Part shown: positions 54,009-64,000 of the stretch, in pieces | Layout of the letters: each line of letters starts with the position of its first letter | Position numbering within the stretch: position 1 is the first letter of the stretch | Assembly (NCBI RefSeq): GCF_017497975.1 | Contig: NZ_JAGDEL010000001.1 | Span: forward strand, 62,001 to 126,000 | Direction of reading: 5' to 3' | Source of the DNA: Metabacillus bambusae | GTDB lineage: Bacteria; Bacillota; Bacilli; Bacillales; Bacillaceae | Length of the DNA: 64,000 nucleotides | Notes under the pieces: generated by a model | Told to the model about the DNA's origin: nothing | Seen by the model: only the letters and a program-made list of their open reading frames with translations | The model's database searches: none | Position numbers and translations under genes: made by a program

Positions 54009-56000
54009 TCAATCATTTGTAAACCGAATTATTTTATATTGAAAAGGTTCGATTTCACATTTCCTATTCGAAATATGTTCATATGTTAATTCATCAATTC
54101 CATCATAAGGGAGAGTAACTGTTCCGCCCATACCATCCATATTGACAATAATCCATACTAGATATCCATTTCCTTGTCTTGGCGCTACGATTGTCCCTTT
54201 TGATACATCTGTTTTGATCGTAACATTTGCTTCTTCAGCATAATGATTGACACATTTTTTCAATAAAATGTCTCCTTGCTCCCCTATTGGTAAAGAGCCT
54301 AACATAACAATTTTGCCTTTTCCACGGCTATTTTCTGTTAAGAATGCTTTTCCTGCAGAGATCCCCTTCTTAATTATGCCTACTGACTTTCCTTCTTTTG
54401 GTTGAAATACAGAACTCCATATTCCTAAAGTTGCACTTGTTTCCATAAACTCTCCAATTGATTCAGTACCATCCATAGGATACGTAAATAGAGTTTCTAC
54501 ACCAGCAAGTTGATCTAACTCTCCTAATGCAGCATTTGTATGAAACGTATGATTTTTCGTTCTACCACCTGTAAGCGGTCCAACAATCCATATTCCACCC
54601 TCCTCAACAAATTTCTCTGCTTGAGAAATATAGTCAGGCGATAAATAGTGAACAAATGGAGTGAACAGTAATTTATATCCATTTAAATTCGCTCGTTCAG
54701 GAATAAGGTCACGATGGTAGCCAATCGATAAAATTTTCTCGTAATATTCAATCATAAGTGCTCGATAATCTAAGCCTTGATGAGGCTCCGTTTTTATAAA
54801 AGCCTTCGCGATATCTGAATAAGTAATTGCTACTTCAGCTTGAATGGGTTTTGTAGTCAGGATAACTGATTCTATTTCTTTTCTAGCTTTTTCTACTTCC
54901 ATTACATTCTCAAAGCCAACTGTAGGTTTTCCCCATGCACTAATAACAGATCCATGTGGTTGTTCACATCCTGTGCGTTGCTGTCTCCAAAGCCAATAAC
55001 AAAAGGCTTCTGCTCCTAATGCATAAGCCGCAACAGCCTCTGCTTTAAGATAGCCATTTGGATGTGGAGCAGCATAGCTTTCTAATGAAGCACTATAAGA
55101 TGGGCTGGTTTCCATAATCCAAAAGTCTTTACCCTTTTTAAAATTCCGCCACAAATCACAGTTAAATAAATAGGAAGCAAAATTATTTTGTTCTGCATAC
55201 GTATCAAATGAAGCAAAATCCAGATTTTCGTAAAGTCGCTCATTATCAACATGAAAAAAGGTTGTGCTATTATGTGTGATCGGTGCTTGAGAATGTTTAC
55301 GAATAATTGCTGCTTGTTCATCTGAAAATTCTGCAATTTTTTCATATGAAAATAACTGATACATTGTCTTTAACGATGAATTATGTAGAAATGGTGCCGG
55401 ACCAGGCTGTGGAACTTGGTCAAATTGATGATAATGTTGGCTCCAAATATGGGTTCCCCATGCTTCATTTAATTCATCTATTGTTCCATAGCGCTTTTCT
55501 AACCATTCATGCCATAGTGTCTTACATGTTGTACACATACATTCACTTACATGACATTTAAATTCATTGTCGATTTGCCAACCTATTACTCCGGGAAGCT
55601 TTCCAACTGCCTTAGCAATTTCCTCAGTAATAATTGCAGCTCTTTCACGAAAATAAGCATTATTAGTACAAATATGCTGACGAGAACCGTGTCCCATCAC
55701 CCGTCCTTCCTCATCAACATACATACGTTCTGGGTGATTGTGGGTTAACCATATAGGTGGGGTAGGTGTTGGTGTACACATGACTGTTTCAATTCCATGG
55801 TTACTCAATTTATTAATCATGTTTTCAAAGAAACTTATATCAATCTTCCCTTCTTCCTTTTCAATGATTGACCAAGCGAATTCACCCATTCTGACAACAT
55901 TTATCCCTGCTTCAATCATTAAATTTATATCGTCTTCTATAGCTTCTTCATCCCATAATTCGGGATAGTACGCAGCTCCATGATATAGTTTATTGCTCAT
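54009..56000 (-). CDS. yesZ: GH42 beta-galactosidase (YesZ)
   Basis: 663 aa, the length of B. subtilis YesZ, which acts on rhamnogalacturonan-derived galactosides. TIM barrel with acid/base Glu146 (GWQIDNEF) and nucleophile Glu in FWIMETSPS; a zinc-type cysteine cluster CHVSECMCTTC. Trimerisation domain after residue 390. No signal peptide, so cytoplasmic. GAGGAGG is 9 bases before ATG 56000. Last gene of the operon. Confidence 0.9.
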   Translation of the reverse strand: MSNKLYHGAAYYPELWDEEAIEDDINLMIEAGINVVRMGEFAWSIIEKEEGKIDISFFENMINKLSNHGIETVMCTPTPTPPIWLTHNHPERMYVDEEGRVMGHGSRQHICTNNAYFRERAAIITEEIAKAVGKLPGVIGWQIDNEFKCHVSECMCTTCKTLWHEWLEKRYGTIDELNEAWGTHIWSQHYHQFDQVPQPGPAPFLHNSSLKTMYQLFSYEKIAEFSDEQAAIIRKHSQAPITHNSTTFFHVDNERLYENLDFASFDTYAEQNNFASYLFNCDLWRNFKKGKDFWIMETSPSYSASLESYAAPHPNGYLKAEAVAAYALGAEAFCYWLWRQQRTGCEQPHGSVISAWGKPTVGFENVMEVEKARKEIESVILTTKPIQAEVAITYSDIAKAFIKTEPHQGLDYRALMIEYYEKILSIGYHRDLIPERANLNGYKLLFTPFVHYLSPDYISQAEKFVEEGGIWIVGPLTGGRTKNHTFHTNAALGELDQLAGVETLFTYPMDGTESIGEFMETSATLGIWSSVFQPKEGKSVGIIKKGISAGKAFLTENSRGKGKIVMLGSLPIGEQGDILLKKCVNHYAEEANVTIKTDVSKGTIVAPRQGNGYLVWIIVNMDGMGGTVTLPYDGIDELTYEHISNRKCEIEPFQYKIIRFTND

Positions 56001-56047
56001 ATAGTCTGCCCTCCTCAATCTAATTAGTGAAAAAAAAGAAACCTTGA

Positions 56048-56725
56048 TTAGTCAGTTATATAACACTTAATCGATAAATCTAATTCATTTATACCTTCAA
56101 TGACTAGCTTTGCTATTTCATAAGCTCCAGCTTCGCAAAAATGGGTATTATCCTCAATCCCATCAGGATAGTTTGGATGTTCGTTTGGCAAGAACATCGT
56201 AAATAATCTCCGTGATTCTTCTTCTCCCAAGGCTTCATAAAGGCGCTTTGTTTTTGACCATAAATCAATTAATGGTACATCAAGCCCTTCAGCTAATTGG
56301 ATCATGGCTAAAGGATATTCTCCTAATGTATTTTCAAGATGTCCATTTTCATCAAACTTTCGACGATGTACGGATGTAAGCAGGATTGGATGTGCTCCTT
56401 TTTCACGAGAACCAGTTATATATTGACTTAAATAGAATTGATATGTGGTATACGGCTCTGTCCCATAGGATTTTTGATCATTATGGCCAAATTGAATAAA
56501 TAAGTAATCGTTTGGCTGAATGTGTTCTAGTATTGCCCTAAGTCTACCTTCTTCTATGAAACTATTTGAGCTTCTTCCACCGAGAGCTTCGTTAAAAACA
56601 ATGATATTTTCTTTAAAAAAGGTTTGAAAAACTTGACCCCATCCAGCCATTGGAGCTTCATGCTTTGGACAGTTTGCGACAGTTGAATCACCTGCTAAAT
56701 AGATCGCTTGTCTCTTCTGATCCAT
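56048..56725 (-). CDS. rhgT: Rhamnogalacturonan acetylesterase, SGNH family
   Basis: 225 aa. Block I LAGDSTVANCP with the nucleophile Ser, block III FGHNDQK, and block V DNTHFCEAGA with Asp and His. Removes acetyl groups from rhamnogalacturonan pieces. No signal peptide, so acts inside on imported fragments, as B. subtilis RhgT (YesT) and YesY. Between yesR and yesZ in one operon. Confidence 0.87.
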   Translation of the reverse strand: MDQKRQAIYLAGDSTVANCPKHEAPMAGWGQVFQTFFKENIIVFNEALGGRSSNSFIEEGRLRAILEHIQPNDYLFIQFGHNDQKSYGTEPYTTYQFYLSQYITGSREKGAHPILLTSVHRRKFDENGHLENTLGEYPLAMIQLAEGLDVPLIDLWSKTKRLYEALGEEESRRLFTMFLPNEHPNYPDGIEDNTHFCEAGAYEIAKLVIEGINELDLSIKCYITD

Positions 56726-56777
56726 TTAGAATCTCCTCCTTGCAAATAGTTGTTAAATGATCAGATTTTTTTACAGA

Positions 56778-57812
56778 TTACCGGTATACCTGTTTGCTAG
56801 TCTTTAATAATTCCGCTAAGAAAACGAGTACTAACCCTTGTCCCCATCCTTGAATCCGTTTATATGGTACATTTTTATATCCGGCTGCATCTTTCATAAC
56901 TGCAGTACCAGCTGAAACCTTAGAGACTTTTCCATCTTCTTCAATTTCATTTATAATTCCATTGATTGCTTTTTGGGTGTACTTATTATAGAGGGTACCT
57001 CTAGTAAGAATGGCAGCTGCAATGGCTGATGATCCAGAGACTTCAAAGTATGATGTTGGGTCATCAACAATGGTGTGCCATAAACCTGATTCATCTTGTA
57101 GTCTAACAAGTGTACTTAATTGATCTCTTAATGAGCAGTCGATGATCATATAAGACGGATGCTGAACCTCAACTAACTCCAATGCTTTTGCCATTGTTAA
57201 GGCAGCCCAACCATTTCCACGAGCCCAGTAAATTGATGACATATGATTTTTGGCAATATTGTCCCAACCATGGTAATAAAGATTTGTCGTTGGATCTTGA
57301 AGGAAGTTTTCATGGCCATGATATTGCTTAAGTCCGTCTTCAACATAATCCTCTCGATTTAGTAGTTTTCCAACACGTAATAAAAATAAACCTGCCATCA
57401 TCATCGTGTCGACCCATGCCTGTTCTGGAAAAACATCCTTCACAGAGTTAACAGTATGCTGAAATACTCCATCAGCAAATCTTGGAGCATCATTTTTAAG
57501 GTAATCTGCCATCTCTTTGATAACATTTAAATATTTCTCATCTTCTGTAACGTTAAAAAGTGTAATAAGTGCATGTCCGATCGAGACACCGTTAATTGAT
57601 AACTTTGGTAATCCATCTTCAAGCCATTCATCAACCCATGATTTTAATAGATCGATATATTCTTGTTTTTCTGTTGCTTCATATGCTTCAGCAACTCCAT
57701 AAAAAGCCACACCACCAGGCAAATCCCAGTTAAAATCCATTTGAAATGTACGTTCCACTACAAGATCGATTAAATGACGAATTTCCGCTTCATCAAATTG
57801 AAGTTTTGGCAT
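56778..57812 (-). CDS. yesR: Unsaturated rhamnogalacturonyl hydrolase, GH105 (YesR)
   Basis: 344 aa, the length of B. subtilis YesR. Alpha/alpha-barrel enzyme that releases unsaturated galacturonate from lyase products. Catalytic Asp region EQAWVDTMMMAGLFLLRVG; barrel blocks WARGNGWAALTMAKALE and KRIQGWGQGLVL. GGAGG before ATG. Cytoplasmic. Downstream of a second binding protein gene. Confidence 0.9.
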   Translation of the reverse strand: MPKLQFDEAEIRHLIDLVVERTFQMDFNWDLPGGVAFYGVAEAYEATEKQEYIDLLKSWVDEWLEDGLPKLSINGVSIGHALITLFNVTEDEKYLNVIKEMADYLKNDAPRFADGVFQHTVNSVKDVFPEQAWVDTMMMAGLFLLRVGKLLNREDYVEDGLKQYHGHENFLQDPTTNLYYHGWDNIAKNHMSSIYWARGNGWAALTMAKALELVEVQHPSYMIIDCSLRDQLSTLVRLQDESGLWHTIVDDPTSYFEVSGSSAIAAAILTRGTLYNKYTQKAINGIINEIEEDGKVSKVSAGTAVMKDAAGYKNVPYKRIQGWGQGLVLVFLAELLKTSKQVYR

Positions 57813-57853
57813 ACCATTATCCCTCCATTACTTTATCCTACTATTTTAATCTT

Positions 57854-59191
<1,338 letters not shown>

Positions 59192-59364
59192 AAGTTTAAT
59201 AGGTCAAAGAATTATTTTTAATATAATAACTAGACAAAATTGTTTAAAAAACAGAGGAATCCTTTATTATATCAGTAAAAATATCTATTAACCTATTATT
59301 ATTGTAATCATTAATTTTCTGTAAGTCTACACCTTTGGATTGTTATGCAGGGATCTTTCAAGAA

Positions 59365-59554
59365 GGCTCTTTTCTAAGAGATTGTTGCTTTAAAACGAAA
59401 ACTGCTTAAGGTTGATTGGAGCAGATTGCGAGCCTCCTGCAGGCGTTTACGCCTTCGGAGGCTCACCGCCCTCCCCGCGAAAAGCGAGCATCTGGAACGG
59501 AAATCAACCACACAGCACTACTTGGTAAATAGCAACAAAGTTTGCGAAAAAGCC
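59365..59554 (+). mobile_element. MITE-like element, copy G (190 bp)
   Basis: Begins GGCTCTTTTCTAAGAGATTG and ends TTTGCGAAAAAGCC. The flanks are TTCAAGAA (59357-59364) and TTCTAGAA (59555-59562), 7 of 8 identical. Lies between yesL and the second binding protein gene. Confidence 0.88.
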
Positions 59555-59583
59555 TTCTAGAAAGACAATTCAAAAAAACACAA

Positions 59584-59610
59584 AGCGAAAGATCGTCATC
59601 CTCTTTCGCT
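59584..59610 (-). terminator. yesL terminator
   Basis: AGCGAAAGA / TCTTTCGCT with a 9-base loop, followed on the minus strand by TTGTGTTTTTTTG. Confidence 0.8.
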
Positions 59611-59661
59611 AATATGGTCATTATTTAATTTTTGTTATCGATAATTTTTCAATATGATTGC

Positions 59662-60300
59662 TTAACTATTTTCCATAACTGTTTGGTGCTTTCGATTCAT
59701 TTTATTGAAGGCGTTGTTCGCAGGCTTCGTAATTGCTAATGCTAAAACATTACCACTACAGATTATGAGTAGAGGGGGAGCATATGAGAGTAATAATAAT
59801 AATCCAACACTACCTACTAGAATCAAAAGAGTAGAAAGTGGATTGTAAATCATAACAAAAAATGAATTTTTTATTACATCAAAGGACTTCATCTCATAAT
59901 GAACAAACATAGGAAAAATATAAAATAGCATACAAACAAATATAATTGAAATGATATAAAAAGGAACTAATAAAAGGTTCTGGATTGACTGTGAAGCTTG
60001 TTGCAGGAAAAGAAAATCGATCAGTAATACTACACCCATTAACATAATTATTGAACCTAGAATATTACCTTTTAGAAACTCCTTTTTATATGAACTCCAA
60101 AATGTTTTAAAAACGGGAATATCCATTTCACCTAATGCCCATTTACGAACAACAGCGAACATTGCTGCCGTTGCAGGAAAGAAGCCAAAAATGATGAAAC
60201 CAAGTAGTGAAAAGAATATCCATAATAGGTTCAATAGAGCTAGTCTTGAAATCCATTCCAGAATACTGTTTACTCCACCCATAAATCCTGTTGTTTCCAT
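59662..60300 (-). CDS. yesL: YesL-family membrane protein (DUF624)
   Basis: 212 aa with five to six hydrophobic segments (LLNLLWIFFSLLGFIIFGFFP near the start, split by the family Phe-Pro turn). YesL proteins accompany carbohydrate ABC transporters of this class; the role is unknown. GAGGAGG before ATG. Lies after yesQ on the same strand; in B. subtilis it is the first gene of the cluster instead. Confidence 0.85.
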   Translation of the reverse strand: METTGFMGGVNSILEWISRLALLNLLWIFFSLLGFIIFGFFPATAAMFAVVRKWALGEMDIPVFKTFWSSYKKEFLKGNILGSIIMLMGVVLLIDFLFLQQASQSIQNLLLVPFYIISIIFVCMLFYIFPMFVHYEMKSFDVIKNSFFVMIYNPLSTLLILVGSVGLLLLLSYAPPLLIICSGNVLALAITKPANNAFNKMNRKHQTVMENS

Positions 60301-60407
60301 CCTACTTCCTCCTCATTCTTACTTCATCACTCAACTAAAGCTGTATCATGAATAATAGGGTGAAGAATGCATTTGCAAATCGTTTTATTCTCACCCTTTT
60401 TTTAACC

Positions 60408-61301
60408 TTAACCTTTTAAACCACTTGTGCTAATCCCTTCAACAACATGTCGTTGGAATAAGAAGAAGACAACAAATACAGGAATTAACGTAACGATCGA
60501 CATCGCAAACATCGCACCCCAGTTAGAAACGGTTTCATTACTTAAGAACATATTTAATGCCATTGACACTGTATATTTATCAGGACTGTTTAAATAAAGA
60601 ACAGGTCCAAGTAAATTATCCCATGTCCAGTAGAATGAAAAGATAGCAGCAGTCGCTAATGCTGGTCTAATTAATGGTAGAATAATTTTATAAAAGATTT
60701 TAAATGTGTTACATCCATCAATTGTTGCCGCCTCATCTAGTTCTCTAGGAATTGTTCGGATAAATTGTACCAATAAGAAAATAAAGAACGGATGTCCAAA
60801 GTATGCTGGAATAACAATTGGTTTAATTGAATCTAGCCAACCTAGTTTTGAGAATATAATATATTGAGGAATCATGACAACCTCATAAGGTAGCATCAAT
60901 GTAACCATCATGATAGCAAACCAAAAGCCTTTTCCAAAGAAATTCATTCTAGCAAAGCCGAAAGCAATAAATGCCGAGGATATGACTTGGCCAATCATCG
61001 TAAAAATAACTAGAACGACAGTATTTTTAATGAAAACACCGAATGAATTTCCTCCAATCCCTTCCCATCCTTTTGAAAAGTTATCTAATATCCATGGATC
61101 AGGAATAAGGGACTTTGCTGTTACAAAGATCATTTCACTAGGTTTGAATGAACTCATTAAGAGCCATATAACTGGATAAAGCATTAATAATGCAAAGCCT
61201 CCAACGAGTACATGATAAACCCACCACTTTGCAGATTTTATTCGCGGAACACTAATACTTTGAGGATTGGTTATTGTTTTAAGATTTGCATTTGTCTTCA
61301 T
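60408..61301 (-). CDS. yesQ: Sugar ABC transporter permease YesQ
   Basis: 297 aa, six membrane helices, binding-protein-dependent permease. EAA loop: [20 protein letters not shown]. Companion of YesP for rhamnogalacturonan disaccharides. GGGGG before ATG; 3 bases from yesP. The ATPase is not encoded here; in B. subtilis MsmX serves such importers. Confidence 0.92.
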   Translation of the reverse strand: MKTNANLKTITNPQSISVPRIKSAKWWVYHVLVGGFALLMLYPVIWLLMSSFKPSEMIFVTAKSLIPDPWILDNFSKGWEGIGGNSFGVFIKNTVVLVIFTMIGQVISSAFIAFGFARMNFFGKGFWFAIMMVTLMLPYEVVMIPQYIIFSKLGWLDSIKPIVIPAYFGHPFFIFLLVQFIRTIPRELDEAATIDGCNTFKIFYKIILPLIRPALATAAIFSFYWTWDNLLGPVLYLNSPDKYTVSMALNMFLSNETVSNWGAMFAMSIVTLIPVFVVFFLFQRHVVEGISTSGLKG

Positions 61302-61304
61302 CTG

Positions 61305-62204
61305 TTATTTCCCCCCTTCAGATTCATAGTGAACCCAGTACTTAGATGTAAAGAAGATAATTGCAGTTAAGATCCCAACTATAATCAACATAATCCATGC
61401 CATTGCAGAGGCATATCCCATATTGAAGAATTCGAAGCCTTGAATAAAGAGATAAAGTGAATAAAGAAGTGTACCATCTAAAGGACCACCAGTACCTTTT
61501 GAAATGATAAACGCAGGAACAAAGGTCATAAATGCAGCAATTGTTTGCATAATCGTATTAAATAAGATAACAGGACTTAACATCGGTAATGTAATCTTAG
61601 TGAATTTTTGCCAATAGTTAGCACCATCTACACTTGCAGCTTCGTAATAGCTCATAGGGATACTTTTTAAGCCTGCTAAGAAAATTAACATTGAAGATCC
61701 AAATTGCCAAACAGATAAAAAGATGAGCATCCACAGTGCTGCAGTCGGGTCACCAAACCAGCGTACATCAGGAATGCCTAATAAACCTAAAAGAATGTTA
61801 ACAATTCCTTCGTCACCGAAAATATTACGCCACATGATCGCAACTGCCACACTCCCTCCTATTAATGAGGGTAAATAAAACAATGATCTGTATAGTCCTA
61901 CTGCTCTAGAAGTAGTATTTAAAATCATTGCAACTAATAGGGCGAATCCTAGTCTTAAAGGGACACCTGCAAGAACATAAATAAGTGTAACTTTAAGTGA
62001 TTGCCAGTATCTTGGATCAGCAGTAAACATTTTTTTATAATTTTCAAGCCCTATCCATGATGGAGTTGAGAACATATTATATTGCGTAAATGATAAATAC
62101 AGTGAGGTTAGAATTGGGATAAACGTAAATGCCAAGAATCCAATAACAAAGGGACCTATAAACAAGTATCCTCCCAAATTTTGCTTTATAGCGCGGGCAC
62201 TCAT
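61305..62204 (-). CDS. yesP: Sugar ABC transporter permease YesP
   Basis: 299 aa, six membrane helices. EAA loop: SYYEAASVDGANYWQKFTKI, the contact for the ATPase. First permease of the pair, 3 bases before yesQ. Separated from yesO by a hairpin. Confidence 0.92.
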   Translation of the reverse strand: MSARAIKQNLGGYLFIGPFVIGFLAFTFIPILTSLYLSFTQYNMFSTPSWIGLENYKKMFTADPRYWQSLKVTLIYVLAGVPLRLGFALLVAMILNTTSRAVGLYRSLFYLPSLIGGSVAVAIMWRNIFGDEGIVNILLGLLGIPDVRWFGDPTAALWMLIFLSVWQFGSSMLIFLAGLKSIPMSYYEAASVDGANYWQKFTKITLPMLSPVILFNTIMQTIAAFMTFVPAFIISKGTGGPLDGTLLYSLYLFIQGFEFFNMGYASAMAWIMLIIVGILTAIIFFTSKYWVHYESEGGK

Positions 62205-62250
62205 ACTATCATTTCCTTTCTTTAAAAAATCGACTTTTCATTTAAAATAC

Positions 62251-62279
62251 GATAGCTGATCGTATGGTGATCAGCTATC
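62251..62279 (-). terminator. Attenuating hairpin between yesO and yesP
   Basis: GATAGCTGAT / ATCAGCTATC with a 9-base loop and only a weak T-run. Such hairpins often keep binding protein levels above permease levels by partial termination or mRNA protection. Confidence 0.6.
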
Positions 62280-62293
62280 ATCTATCTCTAAAA

Positions 62294-63604
62294 TTATTTA
62301 TTTTGAGACAAAATACTTTCTGCCTGTTGTCTAAACTGTTTTGCAGCATCTTTAACCTCAAGCTGACCATAATTCATTTGCTCAGACAAACTATCAAGAA
62401 GTTCGATCACTTCTCCAGCGCCAATTGGGTCTGGACCATCGAATTCTGAACTATTTTGTTCAGCCCATTCTACACTATCAAATACTTGAACTTGTTCAGG
62501 AGATAGTTCAGGTTTAAGTGCTTCTTTGACTGCAGATGAACCTGGAATACCACGCTCACCCAAAATCAGTTTATTCGCCTCAATATCATTTACAAAGAAA
62601 TCAATGAATTTCGCAGCTTCTTCTTGATGCTTAGAATTATTTGCAACCGACCAGAACATACTCGGTTTTAAGTATAAGCCTTCTTTTGTTCCTGGTCCTG
62701 GCATAGGATGAATGCTTAACGGTCTATTAGCAACTTGTTGTAAACCTACAAATTGGTTTGACCATTGCCAAATTCCTAGCGCATCTTTTGTAACAACTGG
62801 ATCATCTTCAATCCCTTTTAATTGTGCTAAATAATCGGGAGTTGGCACAACACCATCTTTTACCATATCTGAAGTCATTTCAAAGAAATCTACAAATAAT
62901 TGATCATCATCATAGCCTAAAGTAGTACCGTCTTTACTATAAAGTGATTTTCCTAATGTTCTTAAATAGTAGTTGAAAAATACATCTGCTTTCATTCCTG
63001 TATCAACAAATACGCCTGCATCTTTTGCTTTTTTAGCCAATTCCTTATAGTCATCCCATGTCCAATTCTCATCCAGGGATTCTACCCCAACTTTTTTCAA
63101 CAACTCAGGATCATAATGGAAGCCAACAACATTTACCCCAGCATTAAATCCATATAATTTATCACCGAGTTTCCCACCATCAATGATTTTGTCACTGAAA
63201 TTTGTTACGTCAATTTGCTTATCTAAAAATGGTGTTAAGTCTGCTAACTGGCCATTTTCAGCATATTGAGAGAAGTAAGAAAGATCCATTTGAATAATAT
63301 CTGGTAATTGTTGAGCTGATGCTTGAGGTGCTAGCTTTTTCCAATAATCATCCCAGCTTGCATATTCAGCTTGGATTTTCACATTCGGATTTTGCTCCTC
63401 ATACATTTTTATAACCTCAAGTGTATAGTCATGTCTTGGTTGAGAACCCCACCAAGCTATACGAAGTGTGATTTTTTCATCTTCACCATCACCTTTACCA
63501 CTATCAGAATCAGAACTAGATCCACCAGATGAACTACTTCCACTACATGCCGCTAAAGAAAATACCATTACAACTGATAGCAACAAAAACAGCAACTTCT
63601 TCAT
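62294..63604 (-). CDS. yesO: Rhamnogalacturonan-sugar-binding lipoprotein YesO
   Basis: 436 aa. Lipobox SLAAC with the mature protein starting at Cys, then a Ser/Gly-rich linker. Family 1 solute-binding fold with [17 protein letters not shown] and [12 protein letters not shown]. First gene of yesO-P-Q-L. AAGGGGG before ATG. A cre site lies 26 bases upstream. Confidence 0.88.
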   Translation of the reverse strand: MKKLLFLLLSVVMVFSLAACSGSSSSGGSSSDSDSGKGDGEDEKITLRIAWWGSQPRHDYTLEVIKMYEEQNPNVKIQAEYASWDDYWKKLAPQASAQQLPDIIQMDLSYFSQYAENGQLADLTPFLDKQIDVTNFSDKIIDGGKLGDKLYGFNAGVNVVGFHYDPELLKKVGVESLDENWTWDDYKELAKKAKDAGVFVDTGMKADVFFNYYLRTLGKSLYSKDGTTLGYDDDQLFVDFFEMTSDMVKDGVVPTPDYLAQLKGIEDDPVVTKDALGIWQWSNQFVGLQQVANRPLSIHPMPGPGTKEGLYLKPSMFWSVANNSKHQEEAAKFIDFFVNDIEANKLILGERGIPGSSAVKEALKPELSPEQVQVFDSVEWAEQNSSEFDGPDPIGAGEVIELLDSLSEQMNYGQLEVKDAAKQFRQQAESILSQNK

Positions 63605-63629
63605 TTTTATATCCCCCTTTTTATTATCC

Positions 63630-63643
63630 TGTTAACGCTTACA
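63630..63643 (-). promoter_or_regulatory. CcpA binding site (cre) before yesO
   Basis: The minus strand reads TGTAAGCGTTAACA, a full match to TGNAANCGNWNNCA. Confidence 0.8.
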
Positions 63644-63822
63644 ATGTTTATTTTATAGGCTTTTTCACACGATTTGAATTTAAAAATCAGATATCTATGT
63701 TTAAAAAACAGAGTATTCTTACCATTGATACATTGTTCTTTAGCCCTATTCATAGACTTTGGAGTTGGCTTTCAAAGCGCTTATTCACACTATTAGAATT
63801 TTATAGTTTCAAATACACTAAA

Positions 63823-63863
63823 AAACTCATTATCTAAAAAAAGCGAAATTAGATAATGAGTTT
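63823..63863 (-). terminator. Terminator of AraC-type regulator gene
   Basis: AAACTCATTATCT / AGATAATGAGTTT, 13-bp perfect stem, four bases past the stop codon. Confidence 0.88.
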
Positions 63864-63866
63864 AAA

Positions 63867-64000
63867 TTATTGTAAATATGCTTTTCGATATTCTGATGGA
63901 GAATATCCAGTATATTTCTTAAACACCTGACTAAAATATTGAGGATTATCACCAAATCCAATCATTTCAGCTAGTGTAAACACCTTCACATCATCCATCA
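63867..64000 (-). CDS. AraC-family regulator, C-terminal end (YesN-like, partial)
   Basis: The last 44 codons of a gene that continues right of the window. [20 protein letters not shown] and [17 protein letters not shown] are the second HTH of an AraC domain. Its place directly upstream of yesO matches B. subtilis yesN, the response regulator of the yes cluster; a receiver domain cannot be checked here. Confidence 0.8.
   Translation of the reverse strand, partial: MDDVKVFTLAEMIGFGDNPQYFSQVFKKYTGYSPSEYRKAYLQ

Noticed and set aside
60355-60406. Hairpin GGGTGA...TCACCC between yesQ and yesL
   Set aside because: Its T-run is on the + strand while both genes are on the minus strand, so it would not end their transcript.

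Overview
This window comes from a low-GC, spore-forming Bacillaceae chromosome. Evidence is spore genes (sspO, sspP, sspN, tlp, cotM), B. subtilis-like gene order around parE-parC / plsY / yneP-yneQ-yneR / citB, strong AGGAGG ribosome sites, frequent TTG/GTG starts, and CcpC- and CcpA-type control sites. The genus cannot be fixed from sequence alone. No rRNA, tRNA, CRISPR, prophage or transposase gene was seen.

Layout. 0.1-6.4 kb: accessory genes, namely a GbsR-type regulator, a multidrug-type ABC exporter behind a leader peptide with mutually exclusive RNA hairpins, VOC and DinB proteins, a MEDS-type sensor and very small genes. 6.5-21.7 kb: a conserved core block with parC-parE, yneT, plsY, yneR, yneQ-yneP, tlp-sspN, a TlpA-type thioredoxin, citB (CcpC-type promoter), sspO, sspP and cotM. 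21.8-23.2 kb: a PAS sensor kinase of the sporulation-kinase type. 23.5-30.3 kb: a glucuronoxylan block with GntR regulator, Gfo/Idh oxidoreductase, GH67 alpha-glucuronidase, xylose isomerase and UxuB-type reductase. 30.7-38.4 kb: DUF4003-like protein, an unusual glutamine synthetase, an alkaline-phosphatase-fold lipoprotein, a catechol-dioxygenase-like VOC protein and YoxD. 38.5-43.1 kb: an NAD salvage operon nrtR-pncA-pncB-nadD-nadE. 43.4-46.7 kb: small genes, CapA-like protein, a decayed gene and an APH-family kinase behind a second leader peptide. 46.9-52.8 kb: galacturonate operons uxaC-exuR and uxaB-uxaA with three identical operators. 54-64 kb: a rhamnogalacturonan operon related to the B. 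subtilis yes cluster (yesO-P-Q-L, a second binding protein, yesR, rhgT, yesZ, partial yesN-like regulator).

Plant cell-wall use ties the second half together. The yes-type transporter, GH105 hydrolase, acetylesterase and GH42 enzyme release and import pectin fragments; uxaCBA converts galacturonate; aguA, xylA and uxuB deal with glucuronoxylan products.

The least expected structure is a family of seven short palindromic elements (110-230 bp, GGCTnTTTTC ends, TTGTTGCT subterminal motif). Six have an 8-bp target duplication (four perfect, two 7/8), and two share one internal deletion that direct repeats can explain. The second highlight is the pair of leader-peptide attenuators in front of the exporter and the APH kinase.
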